Positions 16,512 through 25,751 are shown, numbered from the stretch's first letter. The stretch is 64,000 bases of DNA from Sphingobium sp. CCH11-B1 (GCF_001556865.1 NZ_LSJY01000135.1:1-64000); one strand, 5' to 3'. Translations and numbers: made by a program. The notes: a model not told the origin generated them from the letters alone.

Positions 16512-16537
16512 GTAACCGACCGCCCGTCCGGATCGAA
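16512..16537 (+). promoter_or_regulatory. SigF-type promoter of bufA2-bufB-bufC
   Basis: GTAACC (16512-16517), 16-base spacer, CGAA (16534-16537), preceded by an AAAATTTT tract at 16493-16500 as at the sigma promoter. It lies about 45 bases before the bufA2 ATG. Confidence 0.75.
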
Positions 16538-16583
16538 AGACAGGGGCCATTCTGGCTCAATCAGTATTCCCGGAGAATCCATC

Positions 16584-16853
16584 ATGCTCACGCTCAATTC
16601 AGGCATCGGTATCGCCGCGTCCGCCGCTTCCATTGCCATTGTTGCCGCCGCCGCTGCCCCTGCTGTCGCAAAGGACAGTGCCGATACCAAGGTCGTGCAT
16701 TGCTACGGCGTCAACAGCTGCAAGGGCACGTCCGACTGCAAGACGCCCACCAACGAATGCAAAGGCCAGAATGTCTGCAAGGGGCACGGCTTCAAGGCAA
16801 TGACCGTCAAGGCGTGCAAGGCCGCCGGCGGCAGCCTGACCGAACCCAAGTAA
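16584..16853 (+). CDS. bufA2: BufA2 family bufferin precursor
   Basis: An 89-residue exported precursor. Residues 1-29 are a signal peptide (AAAPAVA). The mature peptide is Lys-rich and has six Cys at 40, 46, 52, 59, 65 and 78, spaced regularly in a [23 protein letters not shown] pattern typical of BufA2. Adjacent bufB/bufC would modify some of these Cys to thiooxazoles. It has its own SigF-type promoter and is followed by a strong hairpin before bufB. It differs in sequence from the BufA1 precursor upstream, so two bufferin types share one maturation pair. Confidence 0.88.
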   Translation: MLTLNSGIGIAASAASIAIVAAAAAPAVAKDSADTKVVHCYGVNSCKGTSDCKTPTNECKGQNVCKGHGFKAMTVKACKAAGGSLTEPK

Positions 16854-16864
16854 ATTTATCCCAA

Positions 16865-16892
16865 AGCCCGGCGCTCATGGCGGCGCCGGGCT
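16865..16892 (+). terminator. GC-rich hairpin between bufA2 and bufB
   Basis: AGCCCGGCGC and GCGCCGGGCT form a perfect ten-base stem with an eight-base loop, eleven bases after the bufA2 stop. No U-run follows. It parallels the hairpin after bufA1 and may limit read-through or stabilise the bufA2 transcript, giving more precursor than enzyme. Confidence 0.6.
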
Positions 16893-16917
16893 GCCCTTCG
16901 CAGCAGGGAGTGTTCTG

Positions 16918-17748
16918 ATGATCCCGTCCTTTGCCGGCTTTGGCCTTGGTCTGCGCGCCCCGCACTATGCCGATTTTCTCGATCGGCAGGTGGCGGTCGA
17001 TTTTCTGGAGGTGATCTCCGAAAACTTCATGGTGGATGGCGGCCGGCCCCGGCGGATATTGCGCAACATCCGCGCGCAATATCCGGTTGCCCTGCACGGG
17101 GTGTCGATGTCGATCGGTTCTGCCGATGGCGTCGACCGCTTGTACCTCGACCGGCTGCGCGCGCTTGTTGACGATATCGAACCGCTGTTCGTGTCCGATC
17201 ATCTGAGTTGGTCGCGGATCGAGGGGTTTAATTCGCACGATCTTCTGCCCTTGCCCTACACATGGGAGGCGCTCGATATTGTCTGCGCCAATATCGGGCG
17301 GGCGCAGGATGCACTGGGGCGCGCGATGTTGATCGAAAATCCCTCCTCTTATCTCGACTTCGTGTCGGCCGACATGACCGAGTGGGAATTTTTGAATCTG
17401 GTGTGTGCACGGACGGGCTGCGGCCTCTTGCTCGACGTGAACAACGTCTTTGTCAGCGCCAGCAATCACGGTTTCGATCCCATCGCCTATCTGGACGGCG
17501 TTCCGCACCGCCACGTGCGTCAAATCCACCTGGCGGGCCACAGCCAGGGCGAACATCTGCTGATCGACACGCATGATCGGCCGGTGCCCCCATCGGTGTG
17601 GGAGCTTTACGCCTATATTCTTCCCCGCCTCGGCCCGGTGGCGACGATGATCGAGCGCGACGACGACATACCGCCCCTCGGCGACTTGCTCACGGAACTC
17701 GACACCGCGCGGCAGATCGCCGCGGACAGGATGGAGGCGGCGGCATGA
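16918..17748 (+). CDS. bufB: BufB, DUF692 multinuclear iron oxidase (MNIO)
   Basis: A 276-residue TIM-barrel enzyme of the DUF692/MbnB family (multinuclear non-heme iron-dependent oxidative enzymes). Family ligands are visible in order: ALHGVSMSIG, SDHLSWSR, MLIENPSSYL, LLLDVNNVFVSA, QIHLAGHS and MIERDDDIP. For bufferins these enzymes convert Cys to 5-thiooxazole in the precursor before export. It starts 64 bp after bufA2 with GGGAGTG as binding site and overlaps bufC by ATGA. It acts in the cytoplasm together with BufC. Confidence 0.92.
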   Translation: MIPSFAGFGLGLRAPHYADFLDRQVAVDFLEVISENFMVDGGRPRRILRNIRAQYPVALHGVSMSIGSADGVDRLYLDRLRALVDDIEPLFVSDHLSWSRIEGFNSHDLLPLPYTWEALDIVCANIGRAQDALGRAMLIENPSSYLDFVSADMTEWEFLNLVCARTGCGLLLDVNNVFVSASNHGFDPIAYLDGVPHRHVRQIHLAGHSQGEHLLIDTHDRPVPPSVWELYAYILPRLGPVATMIERDDDIPPLGDLLTELDTARQIAADRMEAAA

Positions 17749-18521
17749 GCCTGCTGGCACTTCAGCGCGACATCCGCGCCTGGCTCGTGCATGCCGACGC
17801 GGCCGCCGCCGCGCGCATTCATCCGTCGATCGGACCCGGCCTCGCCGTCTACCAGAATAATTACCGTTCTCAGCTCGTCACCTGTCTGGAAAGCAGCTTC
17901 GCGCGCACGCGCGCCTGGATCGGCGAGGAACGGTTCCTTCAGGCGGCCGTGCATCATATCGACGATGTGCCCCCCAGCAGCTGGACGCTCGACGCCTATG
18001 CGCATGATTTTCCAGCGACATTGGCGCAGCTTTATCCCGACGATCCCGAAATCGCGGAAATCGCTCGCCTGGAGCTTGGGTTGGAAGAACTGTTCGTCTC
18101 GGCGGACTACTTGGCGATCGGGCTCGGCCAATTAAGCGAGATTGACTGGGACCGGGCGGTGCTGACGTTTCAGGGGTCGATCGACCTTATCGACCTGAAG
18201 ACCAACGCCTTCACCATCTGGTCCTCATTGGCGGCCCAGGAGGAACCGCCCGCGTCCCGTTATCTGGATACGCCCGAAACTGCTTTGCTATGGCGCGAGG
18301 GCGAGCAATGTCGCATCAGGATCATCGATGCCGCCGAATTACAGACGCTACTGGATCTCCGCAGCGGCATGTCTTTCAGAGAGGCTTGTGAGAACGCCAC
18401 CCTGAGTTTCGGTGAAGATCGCGGCGTAGCGCTTGTCGGTCAGTGGCTGGGAGCGTGGCTTTCCGCCGGAATTATTACCGCGATAGACGACCAGGAAGTC
18501 CATGGTTTGCCTCGTCCGTGA
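17745..18521 (+). CDS. bufC: BufC, DUF2063 partner of BufB
   Basis: A 258-residue protein with an N-terminal DUF2063 domain (about residues 1-95; VYQNNYRSQLVTCLESSFAR is the family hallmark) and a C-terminal domain typical of BufC/MbnC-like partners. Such partners recognise the precursor leader and form the complex with the MNIO enzyme. ATG 17745 overlaps the bufB stop by four bases, so stoichiometric production is expected. It is the last gene of the bufA2-B-C transcript and faces the disrupted glucose dehydrogenase. Confidence 0.88.
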   Translation: MSLLALQRDIRAWLVHADAAAAARIHPSIGPGLAVYQNNYRSQLVTCLESSFARTRAWIGEERFLQAAVHHIDDVPPSSWTLDAYAHDFPATLAQLYPDDPEIAEIARLELGLEELFVSADYLAIGLGQLSEIDWDRAVLTFQGSIDLIDLKTNAFTIWSSLAAQEEPPASRYLDTPETALLWREGEQCRIRIIDAAELQTLLDLRSGMSFREACENATLSFGEDRGVALVGQWLGAWLSAGIITAIDDQEVHGLPRP

Positions 18522-18571
18522 TTGCCGATGTTAATCCCTGAAGCATTGGTCACACCTTGGGTTCGAGGCGA

Positions 18572-20964
18572 TCATCCTTTTCCCGGCAGGGAATAGGCTA
18601 TCACTTCATCACCCACCGGCGTTTCCATGAAGTGATGACCACCCGCATAGATCACCACATATTGCCTGCCGCCCATTGCGTAGGTCATCGGGGTTGCTTG
18701 ACCACCCGCAGGCAGGACGTCCTTCCAGACCGTCCTGCCCGTACGCATGTCGATCGCCCGGATAGGTTGTCTGTCGCGGCGGCAATGAAGATCAGCCCGC
18801 TGGCGGTCACCACGGAACCGCCATTATTGGGCGTTCCGATGTCGAGCGGCAACATGGACGGTATGCCGAATGGGCCATTTGTCCGCGCCTCGCCCAGCGG
18901 GCGGTCCCATATGGTTTTGCCTGTCGCCATATCGATGGCGCGGATGCCGCCATAGGGCGGTTGCTTGCACAACATGCCGGTAAAGGGCAGTCGCCAGCCG
19001 GCGTTGACGTTGATCGCGTACGGGGTATGTGCCTGTGGATCGCCTGCGCCTTCCGCGCCGCCGATATTGCCGCGGGCCTGATCACGCGGTGCCCAACCCC
19101 GCCGGTTCGCTTCCGCGCGCGGCACCAGCCGGTTGTAATTGGGCATGTCGTTGTAATTGGCGACGATCACCCCGCGCCGTGGATCGACAGCGATGCCGCC
19201 CCAGTCGGTGCCGCCATTGTACCCCGGATATTCGATCGAATGGCGCTCGGCCTCCGGGGGCGTGTAGAAGCCCCGGTAAGCAGCTTTGCGGAATTGGATG
19301 CGGCAGATCATCTGGTCGATCGGAGACATGCCCCACATGTCTTTCTCGGTAAGGTCCGGCTTGCGCAGCGTATGCCACAGCGACACGCGCTGGGTGGGCG
19401 CGCGCTGCTGCGGTTCCACGCCGCCGCCTGGAGCGTGGATTTCCCCGACCGGGGTCAGCGGCTGGCCGGTGCGGCGGTCCAGTACGTAGATGTCGCCCTG
19501 TTTTGAGGGCAGCACGAGCGCGGGCGTCCCCCGATAGTCCACCAGCGTCGCCTGGGCGCCGAAATCATAATCCCACACGTCGTTGCGCACAGCCTGGAAA
19601 TGCCAGCGCGGCTTGCCGGTCGTCACATCCAGCGCGACCAGAGAGGTGGCAAACGCCTTTTCCTGCGGACGGCGGAGGCTGGAGTAATAGTCGGCGGCCG
19701 CATTCCCCATCGGCAGATAGACAAGACCCAATGCCTCGTCCCCGCTCGCTATCGTCCACATGTTAGGCGTGCCGCGCGCCCAGGTCTGGCCCTTGGGTGG
19801 ATAGCCGTTCCAGTCCGGGTGCATCATGTCCCAGGCCCAGCGCAGACGCCCTGTCACGGCATCGAACCCGCGAATGACGCCCGACGGCGCCCAGCGATCC
19901 TGCCCGTCAAGCACCTGATGTCCGGTAACTATCACGCCCCGAACGATGGTGGGGGGTGAGTTGATCGAGACATATCCGGGCGGAGTTGACCCCATGCCGA
20001 TCTTGGTATCTGTCTCCCCGTTGCGGCCGAAGCCCGCGCAGCGCCGACCGGTGCGTGCGTCGATGGCAAACAGCCTGGCGTCGAGGGTGCCAAAGATGAT
20101 GCGGCTGGCGCAGGCCGTCGCTGCATCGGCGCCCGGCACGGCAAAATAGCTCACCCCCCGGCAGGCGGCAGTATAGGGGATCGCTTCATCGGACACCTTG
20201 GGGTCGAAGCGCCAGCGCTGTCTGCCGGTCGCCGGATCGAGCGCCAGCACGATGTTCTTTGGGGTGCAGACATAGAGTGTATCGCCGACCTTGAGCGGCG
20301 TGTTTTCTGCGCCATAGGTGCCCTTGGCGGCTTTGGACGGCAGGTCGCCTGTATGGATCAACCATGCCCGCTGCAACGATCCGACGTTGGCCGGCGTGAT
20401 CTGGGCCAGCGGGGAAAAACGCCGCGCACTGTAGCTTCCGCCATAGGCCGGCCAATCATCGCCTGCCTGCATCGCAGCTGTATCGGCCCCCGAAAATGCA
20501 AGGGCCGGGAGCGTGCCCTGAGGTCGGGTCGCATCGATATGACCAATCCCCACTGCTGCTACAGCCGCAGCAGCGATCGAAAGAAGGCTGGCTCCGATCC
20601 CGAGCCGCCAGCGCAGACGCGCGCGCGACAAGGTGGGCATTACCAGCAACACCGCGATCAGCAATATGAGTGGCGCAACGATGCGCGGCACCAGCGCCCA
20701 TCCATTTGCGCCGGCTTCCGCGAAAGCCCATAGGAGCGTGGCAGCGAAAATGGCGCAGTAGAGCCACCCGCCCAAGATATTGCGGCGGATCAACAAGATG
20801 CCGGCCGCGACCATCGCCAGGCCAGTCAGCACATAATAAAGGGAACCACCAAGAATCGCGAGCCAGCAGCCGCCGATCGTCAGCACCGCGCCGATGAGCG
20901 CTACGACTGCTCCCAGAATGACGGGAGCAATTGGACGGAGGGCGCGCGCGGGCTGGGTCTCCAT
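18572..20964 (-). pseudogene. gcd: PQQ-dependent membrane glucose dehydrogenase with C-terminal frameshift
   Basis: The gene encodes a quinoprotein glucose dehydrogenase (periplasmic glucose to gluconolactone, electrons to ubiquinone). The N-terminus has five membrane helices (residues about 15-145). The propeller begins at DDWPAYGGSYSARRFSPL and runs through NGGTDWGG and GGSVVTASGLIFIAAATDNL. After the AACCTA codons (18764-18769, minus strand) the original frame diverges and stops at 18685. One base appears missing: in the next frame the expected ending continues (IDMRTGRTVWKDVLPAGGQ, then YAGGHHFMETPVGDE) to a stop at 18572. Corrected length is about 796 residues, the normal size. It is either a genuine mutation removing about 64 residues or a sequencing error. 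Confidence 0.85.
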
Positions 20965-21100
20965 GGGGGACACTCTTCAAACATGGAAAACATGTTAACG
21001 GTATGTTGCTGATTGCGTTCCCTGCTTTGCGGAATGTCGGCAGATTCCGGGCGTACCGCATTGGTCGGCTGCGGCCGGGTCGATGCGGTCTCTGGTAGGT

Positions 21101-22438
21101 TCACCGCGAACCTTGCTCCGCACCCGATCGGCCGACATCATCTCCGTCCGCTGTATCGAACCGCTTCGACAATGCGTGGTACAGCCGGTCCTTGCAGACG
21201 AGCTGAGCCACGAAATCGGCGATCAGTGCCGAGCTGAGCAACGGCAGCAACAGCCCGCGACTGGCCGTCGTTTCGGAAATAATGATCACGGCGGTGAGCG
21301 GCGCGCGGACGACGCCGGTGAAATAGGCGATCATGCCGAGGAGAACGATCGCGCCGGGCGGATAGGTTGGGAAGATGCTTCGCAGCAAGTCGCCGACCCC
21401 GGCGCCGACTGAAAGCGACGGCGCGAAGATTCCGCCGGGAAGTCCCGAAACCGCAGTGGCGAGCGTCGCCATGAATTTTGCGCCGCCAAACCATAGCGGC
21501 ACGTCGGACCCGGCGATCACGGCGTTGGCCGTCTGATAGCCGGTGCCCCACGTCAATCCGGTCGCGACGCCCAGAACCGCCACCACCAGTCCGCAGCAAC
21601 CTGCCAGCAGGATCGGTCGCGCGCGCAGCCACGCCATCGGATGCCAGTCCGTGCGGCCCGCCGCCAGCATCGCGCGGGAGAACAAGCCGCCGGCGAGGCC
21701 GCCCAGGATACCTGCGACCGGCGTTGCGATCATCGCCTCCCGAACGCCCAGGGTCTGGCGCATCACGCCGAAATAAACATAGTCCCCGGCAAGTCCCAGA
21801 CTGACCATGCCGGCGATCAGCACCGCCGCCATGACAAGGAGTGTCATGCGCTGCTCATAGGCGGCGGCCAGTTCCTCTATCGCGAAAGCGACCCCGGCGA
21901 GCGGCGTGTTGAATGCAGCCGCAACACCCGCGGCGCCACCGGCGATATAGACCGATGCGCGCAAGGGGATCGCCATCAGCCGGTGGGCATAGCCCATGAT
22001 GGCGGCTGCCACTTGCACGGTCGGCCCCTCGCGTCCCACCGATGCTCCCAGGAACAGCGCGCCGATGGTGAGGAAGAGTTTGACCGTCACGGTGCGCGCG
22101 GAGACCAATAGACGCAGCCCCTGTTCGGGGTCGCGCGATGCCGCCATGACCTGCGGGATGCCGGACCCCGATGCCGCCGGGGCATAACGACGGGTCAGCC
22201 AGACCAGTGCCGCGAAGCCGAGAGGGGTCGCGATCAGCGGTGCCCACCACCACCGCCGCGCATAATATAGGAACAATTCGCCTGCCTCATCAGCCAGACG
22301 CGCGAACAGCAATGCGACAAGACCCACTGTAATCGCGCCGCCCAGGATCGCGATCCGCCGTCGCCAGACGAGCGCTTCGGGTCCGTGCCGGCGCATCAGT
22401 GCGCGGAAGCGGCGGAACGTCAGGCGATGGATGTGCAT
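21101..22438 (-). CDS. ClC-family chloride channel/antiporter
   Basis: A 445-residue inner-membrane ClC protein. The signature motifs are present: GSGIPQV, GREGPTVQ (with the gating Glu) and LPGGIFAPSLSVGAG. The region after GREGP (IAGGAAGVAAAFNTPLAGVAFAIEEL) is also typical. No CBS domains follow. Bacterial ClC proteins of this kind exchange chloride or fluoride for protons and help in acid resistance. It is the last gene of a run nhaA-DUF389-small SLC13-like ORF-clc, starting 3 bp after the small ORF, so it probably works in ion and pH homeostasis. Confidence 0.9.
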   Translation of the reverse strand: MHIHRLTFRRFRALMRRHGPEALVWRRRIAILGGAITVGLVALLFARLADEAGELFLYYARRWWWAPLIATPLGFAALVWLTRRYAPAASGSGIPQVMAASRDPEQGLRLLVSARTVTVKLFLTIGALFLGASVGREGPTVQVAAAIMGYAHRLMAIPLRASVYIAGGAAGVAAAFNTPLAGVAFAIEELAAAYEQRMTLLVMAAVLIAGMVSLGLAGDYVYFGVMRQTLGVREAMIATPVAGILGGLAGGLFSRAMLAAGRTDWHPMAWLRARPILLAGCCGLVVAVLGVATGLTWGTGYQTANAVIAGSDVPLWFGGAKFMATLATAVSGLPGGIFAPSLSVGAGVGDLLRSIFPTYPPGAIVLLGMIAYFTGVVRAPLTAVIIISETTASRGLLLPLLSSALIADFVAQLVCKDRLYHALSKRFDTADGDDVGRSGAEQGSR

Positions 22439-22441
22439 GGC

Positions 22442-22672
22442 TCAGCCCTCCGCCGGCGCGCCAACGAGGATCGCCGCCACCGCCAGCACGGCGGGGTCAG
22501 CGAAGCCGAGAAAAGCCTTGGCCGGGGTGACGAGGCCGACCGCCATACAGCTGAACAGGGCGATCAGCGTGACAAGATCGTGCCGCACCTTTCCGCTGAT
22601 GAACAGCAGCAGCAGCGCGCCGCCCAGGATGATGGCGCTCCAGCCGGCATCGCTTATCACGCGCCCGATCAT
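22442..22672 (-). CDS. Small SLC13-like N-terminal membrane ORF (two helices)
   Basis: A 76-residue hydrophobic protein whose whole length resembles only the N-terminal two helices of SLC13/DASS-type anion permeases (GKVRHDLVTLIALFSCMAVG and GLVTPAKAFLGFADPAVLAV). A complete permease would be about 600 residues. It starts by ATGA overlap with the DUF389 stop and ends 3 bp before clc, so its frame is preserved in a coupled operon. It may be a decayed permease or a retained small membrane protein; the sequence cannot decide. Confidence 0.6.
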   Translation of the reverse strand: MIGRVISDAGWSAIILGGALLLLFISGKVRHDLVTLIALFSCMAVGLVTPAKAFLGFADPAVLAVAAILVGAPAEG

Positions 22673-24228
22673 GGTGAGCCGATCGTCGCTGCGGTGAGCC
22701 GGAAACGCTGACCTCCTCCGTTTGCCGGCGACGTGGCCACGCCTTGCTCGCGCAGCAGGGTCGCGATCGCAAGGGCGCGGCGCTGTGCCAGGGTTGGCCG
22801 CTCGGGAGGCGTCTCGGGCAGTCCAGGCACGTTCATCGCGCGGACGTTCCACCGCCTTGCGGCCCAGGCGGAGGTCAGCACCGCTTCACGCCCCTGGTTG
22901 TCGAGAGTATCGCTGTTGTCCGCGAAGGCGATGTCGGGAAGCGGCCCCTGCGGTGGGACGATGGCAATGCTCCAATCCTGTATTTCCCTGCGCGCGCGGT
23001 CTTCAAGGACGCGATATGTGGAGAGCGAAGCACCTGGCAGCGGCGCGGCGGTAACGCTGGCGCGGCGATGGTCGCGATCGACCGTCACAGCTTCGGGATC
23101 CACGCCGGCGGCAAGCCCCAGCATCTGCGACAGTCCGGCAATCCGGGCGGTCTCTGCAGCGGCGGCGTCGCCAGCCTGCCGCAATTCCTCGCGCTGCGCG
23201 TCGAGCGGCCCGGCACCCGGTTCGAGCAGTACCTGATCGAGTTGCAGGCGGACTGTCCGGCCAAGTCGCTGCTGCAGTTCCGCCTGCAATGCGGCCGTGC
23301 GCTGCATTTTCGTACGCGGCGTGATCACCACCGAGCGCACCGCGATCGGCTTTGCGTCGAAGTTGACGTCGAGCTGCGTGACGCGCGCATCCGAACCGAA
23401 CCGGTCATTGAGGAACGAGCGCACCTGCGTGACGGTCACGGCTTCGGTCGCAATCTGTTTGAGCGACAGGCCGAGTGGGATCGCCATGGCGACGAAGACG
23501 AGGATCAGGATTATGGTCTGCGTCCAGCTCTGCTGGCTGGAGAGGGAGTGCCCGAAGCCATAGAAACGCGCCATCACCGTGGCCGACAGTGCAATGGTGA
23601 CGAAGTTGGTGACAAAGAGCGCCAGCGCGCCGCCGAGTACCGGCAGATTGCCGGTCGCGATGCCATAGCCGACGACAGCGAGCGGCGGCATCAGCGCGGT
23701 AGCGATCGCCACGCCCACTACCGTGTCGCCACGCCCGCGAATGATCGCGAACGTGCCCGCCAGGGCGGCAAACAGGGCGACCGCCAGATCGAAGAGATTG
23801 GGCCGCGTCCGCGCGATGATCTCCGCTGTCGGCGCTTGCAGCGGGGAGAGCAGCACGATGGTGGCCGTGAACGCGACCGCGCAGGCCGACCCTGCCGCAA
23901 GCGCGATCAGCGCGCGTCGCATTTCGGCGAAGTCGAACAGGGCAAGGCTGAAGCCCAGGCCCAGGATCGGGCTCATCAGGGGCGAAATGAGCATCGCGCC
24001 GATCACCACGGCCGGAGACGAGAGCAGCAGGCCGAGCACCGCGATGCCCGCCGACATCATCGTCATGAAGAGGTAACGGGGCGACCACCCGCTTTCGGAG
24101 ACGATCCGCTCGATGATCGCCTGGTGATCGACATTCCCGACCACGGCGCGACGCCACCAGCGATAGAGCGCGACATGTTCGAGCTGTGCCTCGGCTCTTT
24201 GCGAGAATGTCTCTCCCGGTTGCGTCAT
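22669..24228 (-). CDS. DUF389 membrane protein with OmpA-like tail
   Basis: A 519-residue protein. Residues about 50-265 carry the DUF389 membrane core, with AVVIGAMLISPLMSPILGLGF and VVGVAIATALMPPLAVVGYG as the family hallmarks. A charged, probably soluble stretch follows (about 270-440). The last part (FADNSDTLDNQGREAVLTSA and RRALAIATLLREQGV) looks like an OmpA/MotB peptidoglycan-binding-type domain, unusual for the family. It lies 27 bp after nhaA and overlaps the next small ORF, so it is part of the ion-homeostasis operon. The transported substrate is unknown. Confidence 0.8.
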   Translation of the reverse strand: MTQPGETFSQRAEAQLEHVALYRWWRRAVVGNVDHQAIIERIVSESGWSPRYLFMTMMSAGIAVLGLLLSSPAVVIGAMLISPLMSPILGLGFSLALFDFAEMRRALIALAAGSACAVAFTATIVLLSPLQAPTAEIIARTRPNLFDLAVALFAALAGTFAIIRGRGDTVVGVAIATALMPPLAVVGYGIATGNLPVLGGALALFVTNFVTIALSATVMARFYGFGHSLSSQQSWTQTIILILVFVAMAIPLGLSLKQIATEAVTVTQVRSFLNDRFGSDARVTQLDVNFDAKPIAVRSVVITPRTKMQRTAALQAELQQRLGRTVRLQLDQVLLEPGAGPLDAQREELRQAGDAAAAETARIAGLSQMLGLAAGVDPEAVTVDRDHRRASVTAAPLPGASLSTYRVLEDRARREIQDWSIAIVPPQGPLPDIAFADNSDTLDNQGREAVLTSAWAARRWNVRAMNVPGLPETPPERPTLAQRRALAIATLLREQGVATSPANGGGQRFRLTAATIGSP

Positions 24229-24255
24229 CTTGTCGAATGATCCCTCTACGCGGCT

Positions 24256-25458
24256 CTAAGTGCCTTGCACCGCTTTCAGTTTCTCGCCCGCACCCTCGTT
24301 TCTCGCGAACCGCAGCACCAGATAGCCCAGGAACCCGGACAATAGCGACCCGGCAAGAATTCCGATCTTGGCCTCCGTCTGCAGCAGCGCATCGCTCGGG
24401 AAGGCGAGCAGAGTGATGAACAGGCTCATCGTGAAACCGATGCCGCAGAGCAGCGCGGTTCCGGCCAGTTGAGCCCGTCCGGCATGGGCAGGCATATCGG
24501 CGATGCCAAGACGGACGGCGATCATCGCTGTCCCGAATACGCCGACCATCTTTCCAAGCAGCAGGCCAAGAGCGACGCCGATCGTGACCGGCGCAGTGAA
24601 AGCCTCGGACGGCAGCCCCAATACATGCACGCCGGCATTTGCGAGACCGAATATTGGGACGATCATGAAGCCGACAGGTTTATGCAGCCCGTGTTCCAGG
24701 CGATGAAGCGGGCTATTTTCCTCTTCGTCAGGTTCGCCCGGCATGTTTCGCAGTGGAATGGCAAATGCAAGGACGACACCTGCAAGCGTCGCGTGAATTC
24801 CCGAACGCAGCACGAAGACCCAGAGCAGGATGCCGATGAGCAGATAGGGCAGGAGCCGCCGAACCCCGACGCGGTTCAGGCAGAACAGCAGCAGCGTGAC
24901 CGCGGCGGCTCCCGCAAGATCGAGCAGCGACAGCTTGGCGGTGTAGAAAAGCGCGATGATGATCACCGCGCCGAGATCGTCGATGATCGCCAGCGCGGTC
25001 AGGAAGACGCGTAGCGAGATTGGTACGCGCTTGCCGAGCAGGGCGATGACGCCGAGCGCGAAGGCGATATCGGTGGCCGCCGGGATCGCCCAGCCATGCG
25101 CTGCGCCCGCGAGGTTGAAGGCGAGGTAGATGAGCGCTGGGACCACCATGCCGCCAGCCGCAGCGATGCCGGGAAGAATGCGCCGGGACCAGGTTGAAAG
25201 CTGCCCGTCCATGACCTCGCGCTTGATCTCCAGTCCTACGTGCAGGAAGAAGACCGCCATCAGCCCGTCGTTCACCCAGTGATGAAGCGACAGCGGCCCG
25301 ATCTGCCCGTGGAGCAGATGTTCATAGCCTTCCGCCCAGGGCGAGTTTGCGAGGATCATGGCGACCACGGCCGCACCCATAAGCACGAGGCCGGCGGACG
25401 CTTGTCCTTTGAGAAACTGGCGAAGCGCGCTGAGCGGCCTGGCGCGGGATAGGGCCAT
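24256..25458 (-). CDS. nhaA: Na+/H+ antiporter NhaA
   Basis: A 400-residue inner-membrane antiporter exchanging Na+ or Li+ for H+. NhaA features are clear: NDGLMAVFFLHVGLEIKRE, GWAIPAATDIAFALGV (with the ion-site Asp pair continuing in ALAIIDDLGAV), and GFTMSLFITLLAF. ATG 25458 is chosen as the first start with the family N-terminus and normal length; the upstream extension has no homology. It is the first gene of the nhaA-DUF389-small ORF-clc set. Confidence 0.93.
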   Translation of the reverse strand: MALSRARPLSALRQFLKGQASAGLVLMGAAVVAMILANSPWAEGYEHLLHGQIGPLSLHHWVNDGLMAVFFLHVGLEIKREVMDGQLSTWSRRILPGIAAAGGMVVPALIYLAFNLAGAAHGWAIPAATDIAFALGVIALLGKRVPISLRVFLTALAIIDDLGAVIIIALFYTAKLSLLDLAGAAAVTLLLFCLNRVGVRRLLPYLLIGILLWVFVLRSGIHATLAGVVLAFAIPLRNMPGEPDEEENSPLHRLEHGLHKPVGFMIVPIFGLANAGVHVLGLPSEAFTAPVTIGVALGLLLGKMVGVFGTAMIAVRLGIADMPAHAGRAQLAGTALLCGIGFTMSLFITLLAFPSDALLQTEAKIGILAGSLLSGFLGYLVLRFARNEGAGEKLKAVQGT

Positions 25459-25751
25459 CTCTATAGACTCCGGGCGTGATTTTGGTCCGCTGGCGGCCCG
25501 ACCAGCGGCAAGAAACCTGCCCGTCCAGACCGACGAACACCCACCTGACGTGTTGCAAAGTCTCAATGGCGTTGCAAGCCATCAAACCGACGCAGCTGAT
25601 TTAGCGCGGAGCAGCCTTGGCTGAAGATCGGCTGCCATTTTTATAAAGAGGCGGCAGTTGGCGCCCATTTTTATGCGCGATCGTCGCAACGACAAGGGGG
25701 CGGTTCCTTCAGTCCTCGCCTCGCACCCCGTAACGCCGGGCGCTGTTTGGA

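Noticed and set aside
18685..18790. Programmed frameshift in gcd
   Set aside because: No slippery heptamer or downstream structure is visible, and no such case is known for this enzyme; mutation or read error is simpler.
22744..24240. A 498-codon plus-strand frame opposite DUF389
   Set aside because: The protein is an Arg/His/Asp-rich shadow typical of high-GC antisense frames, while the minus strand shows DUF389 motifs.
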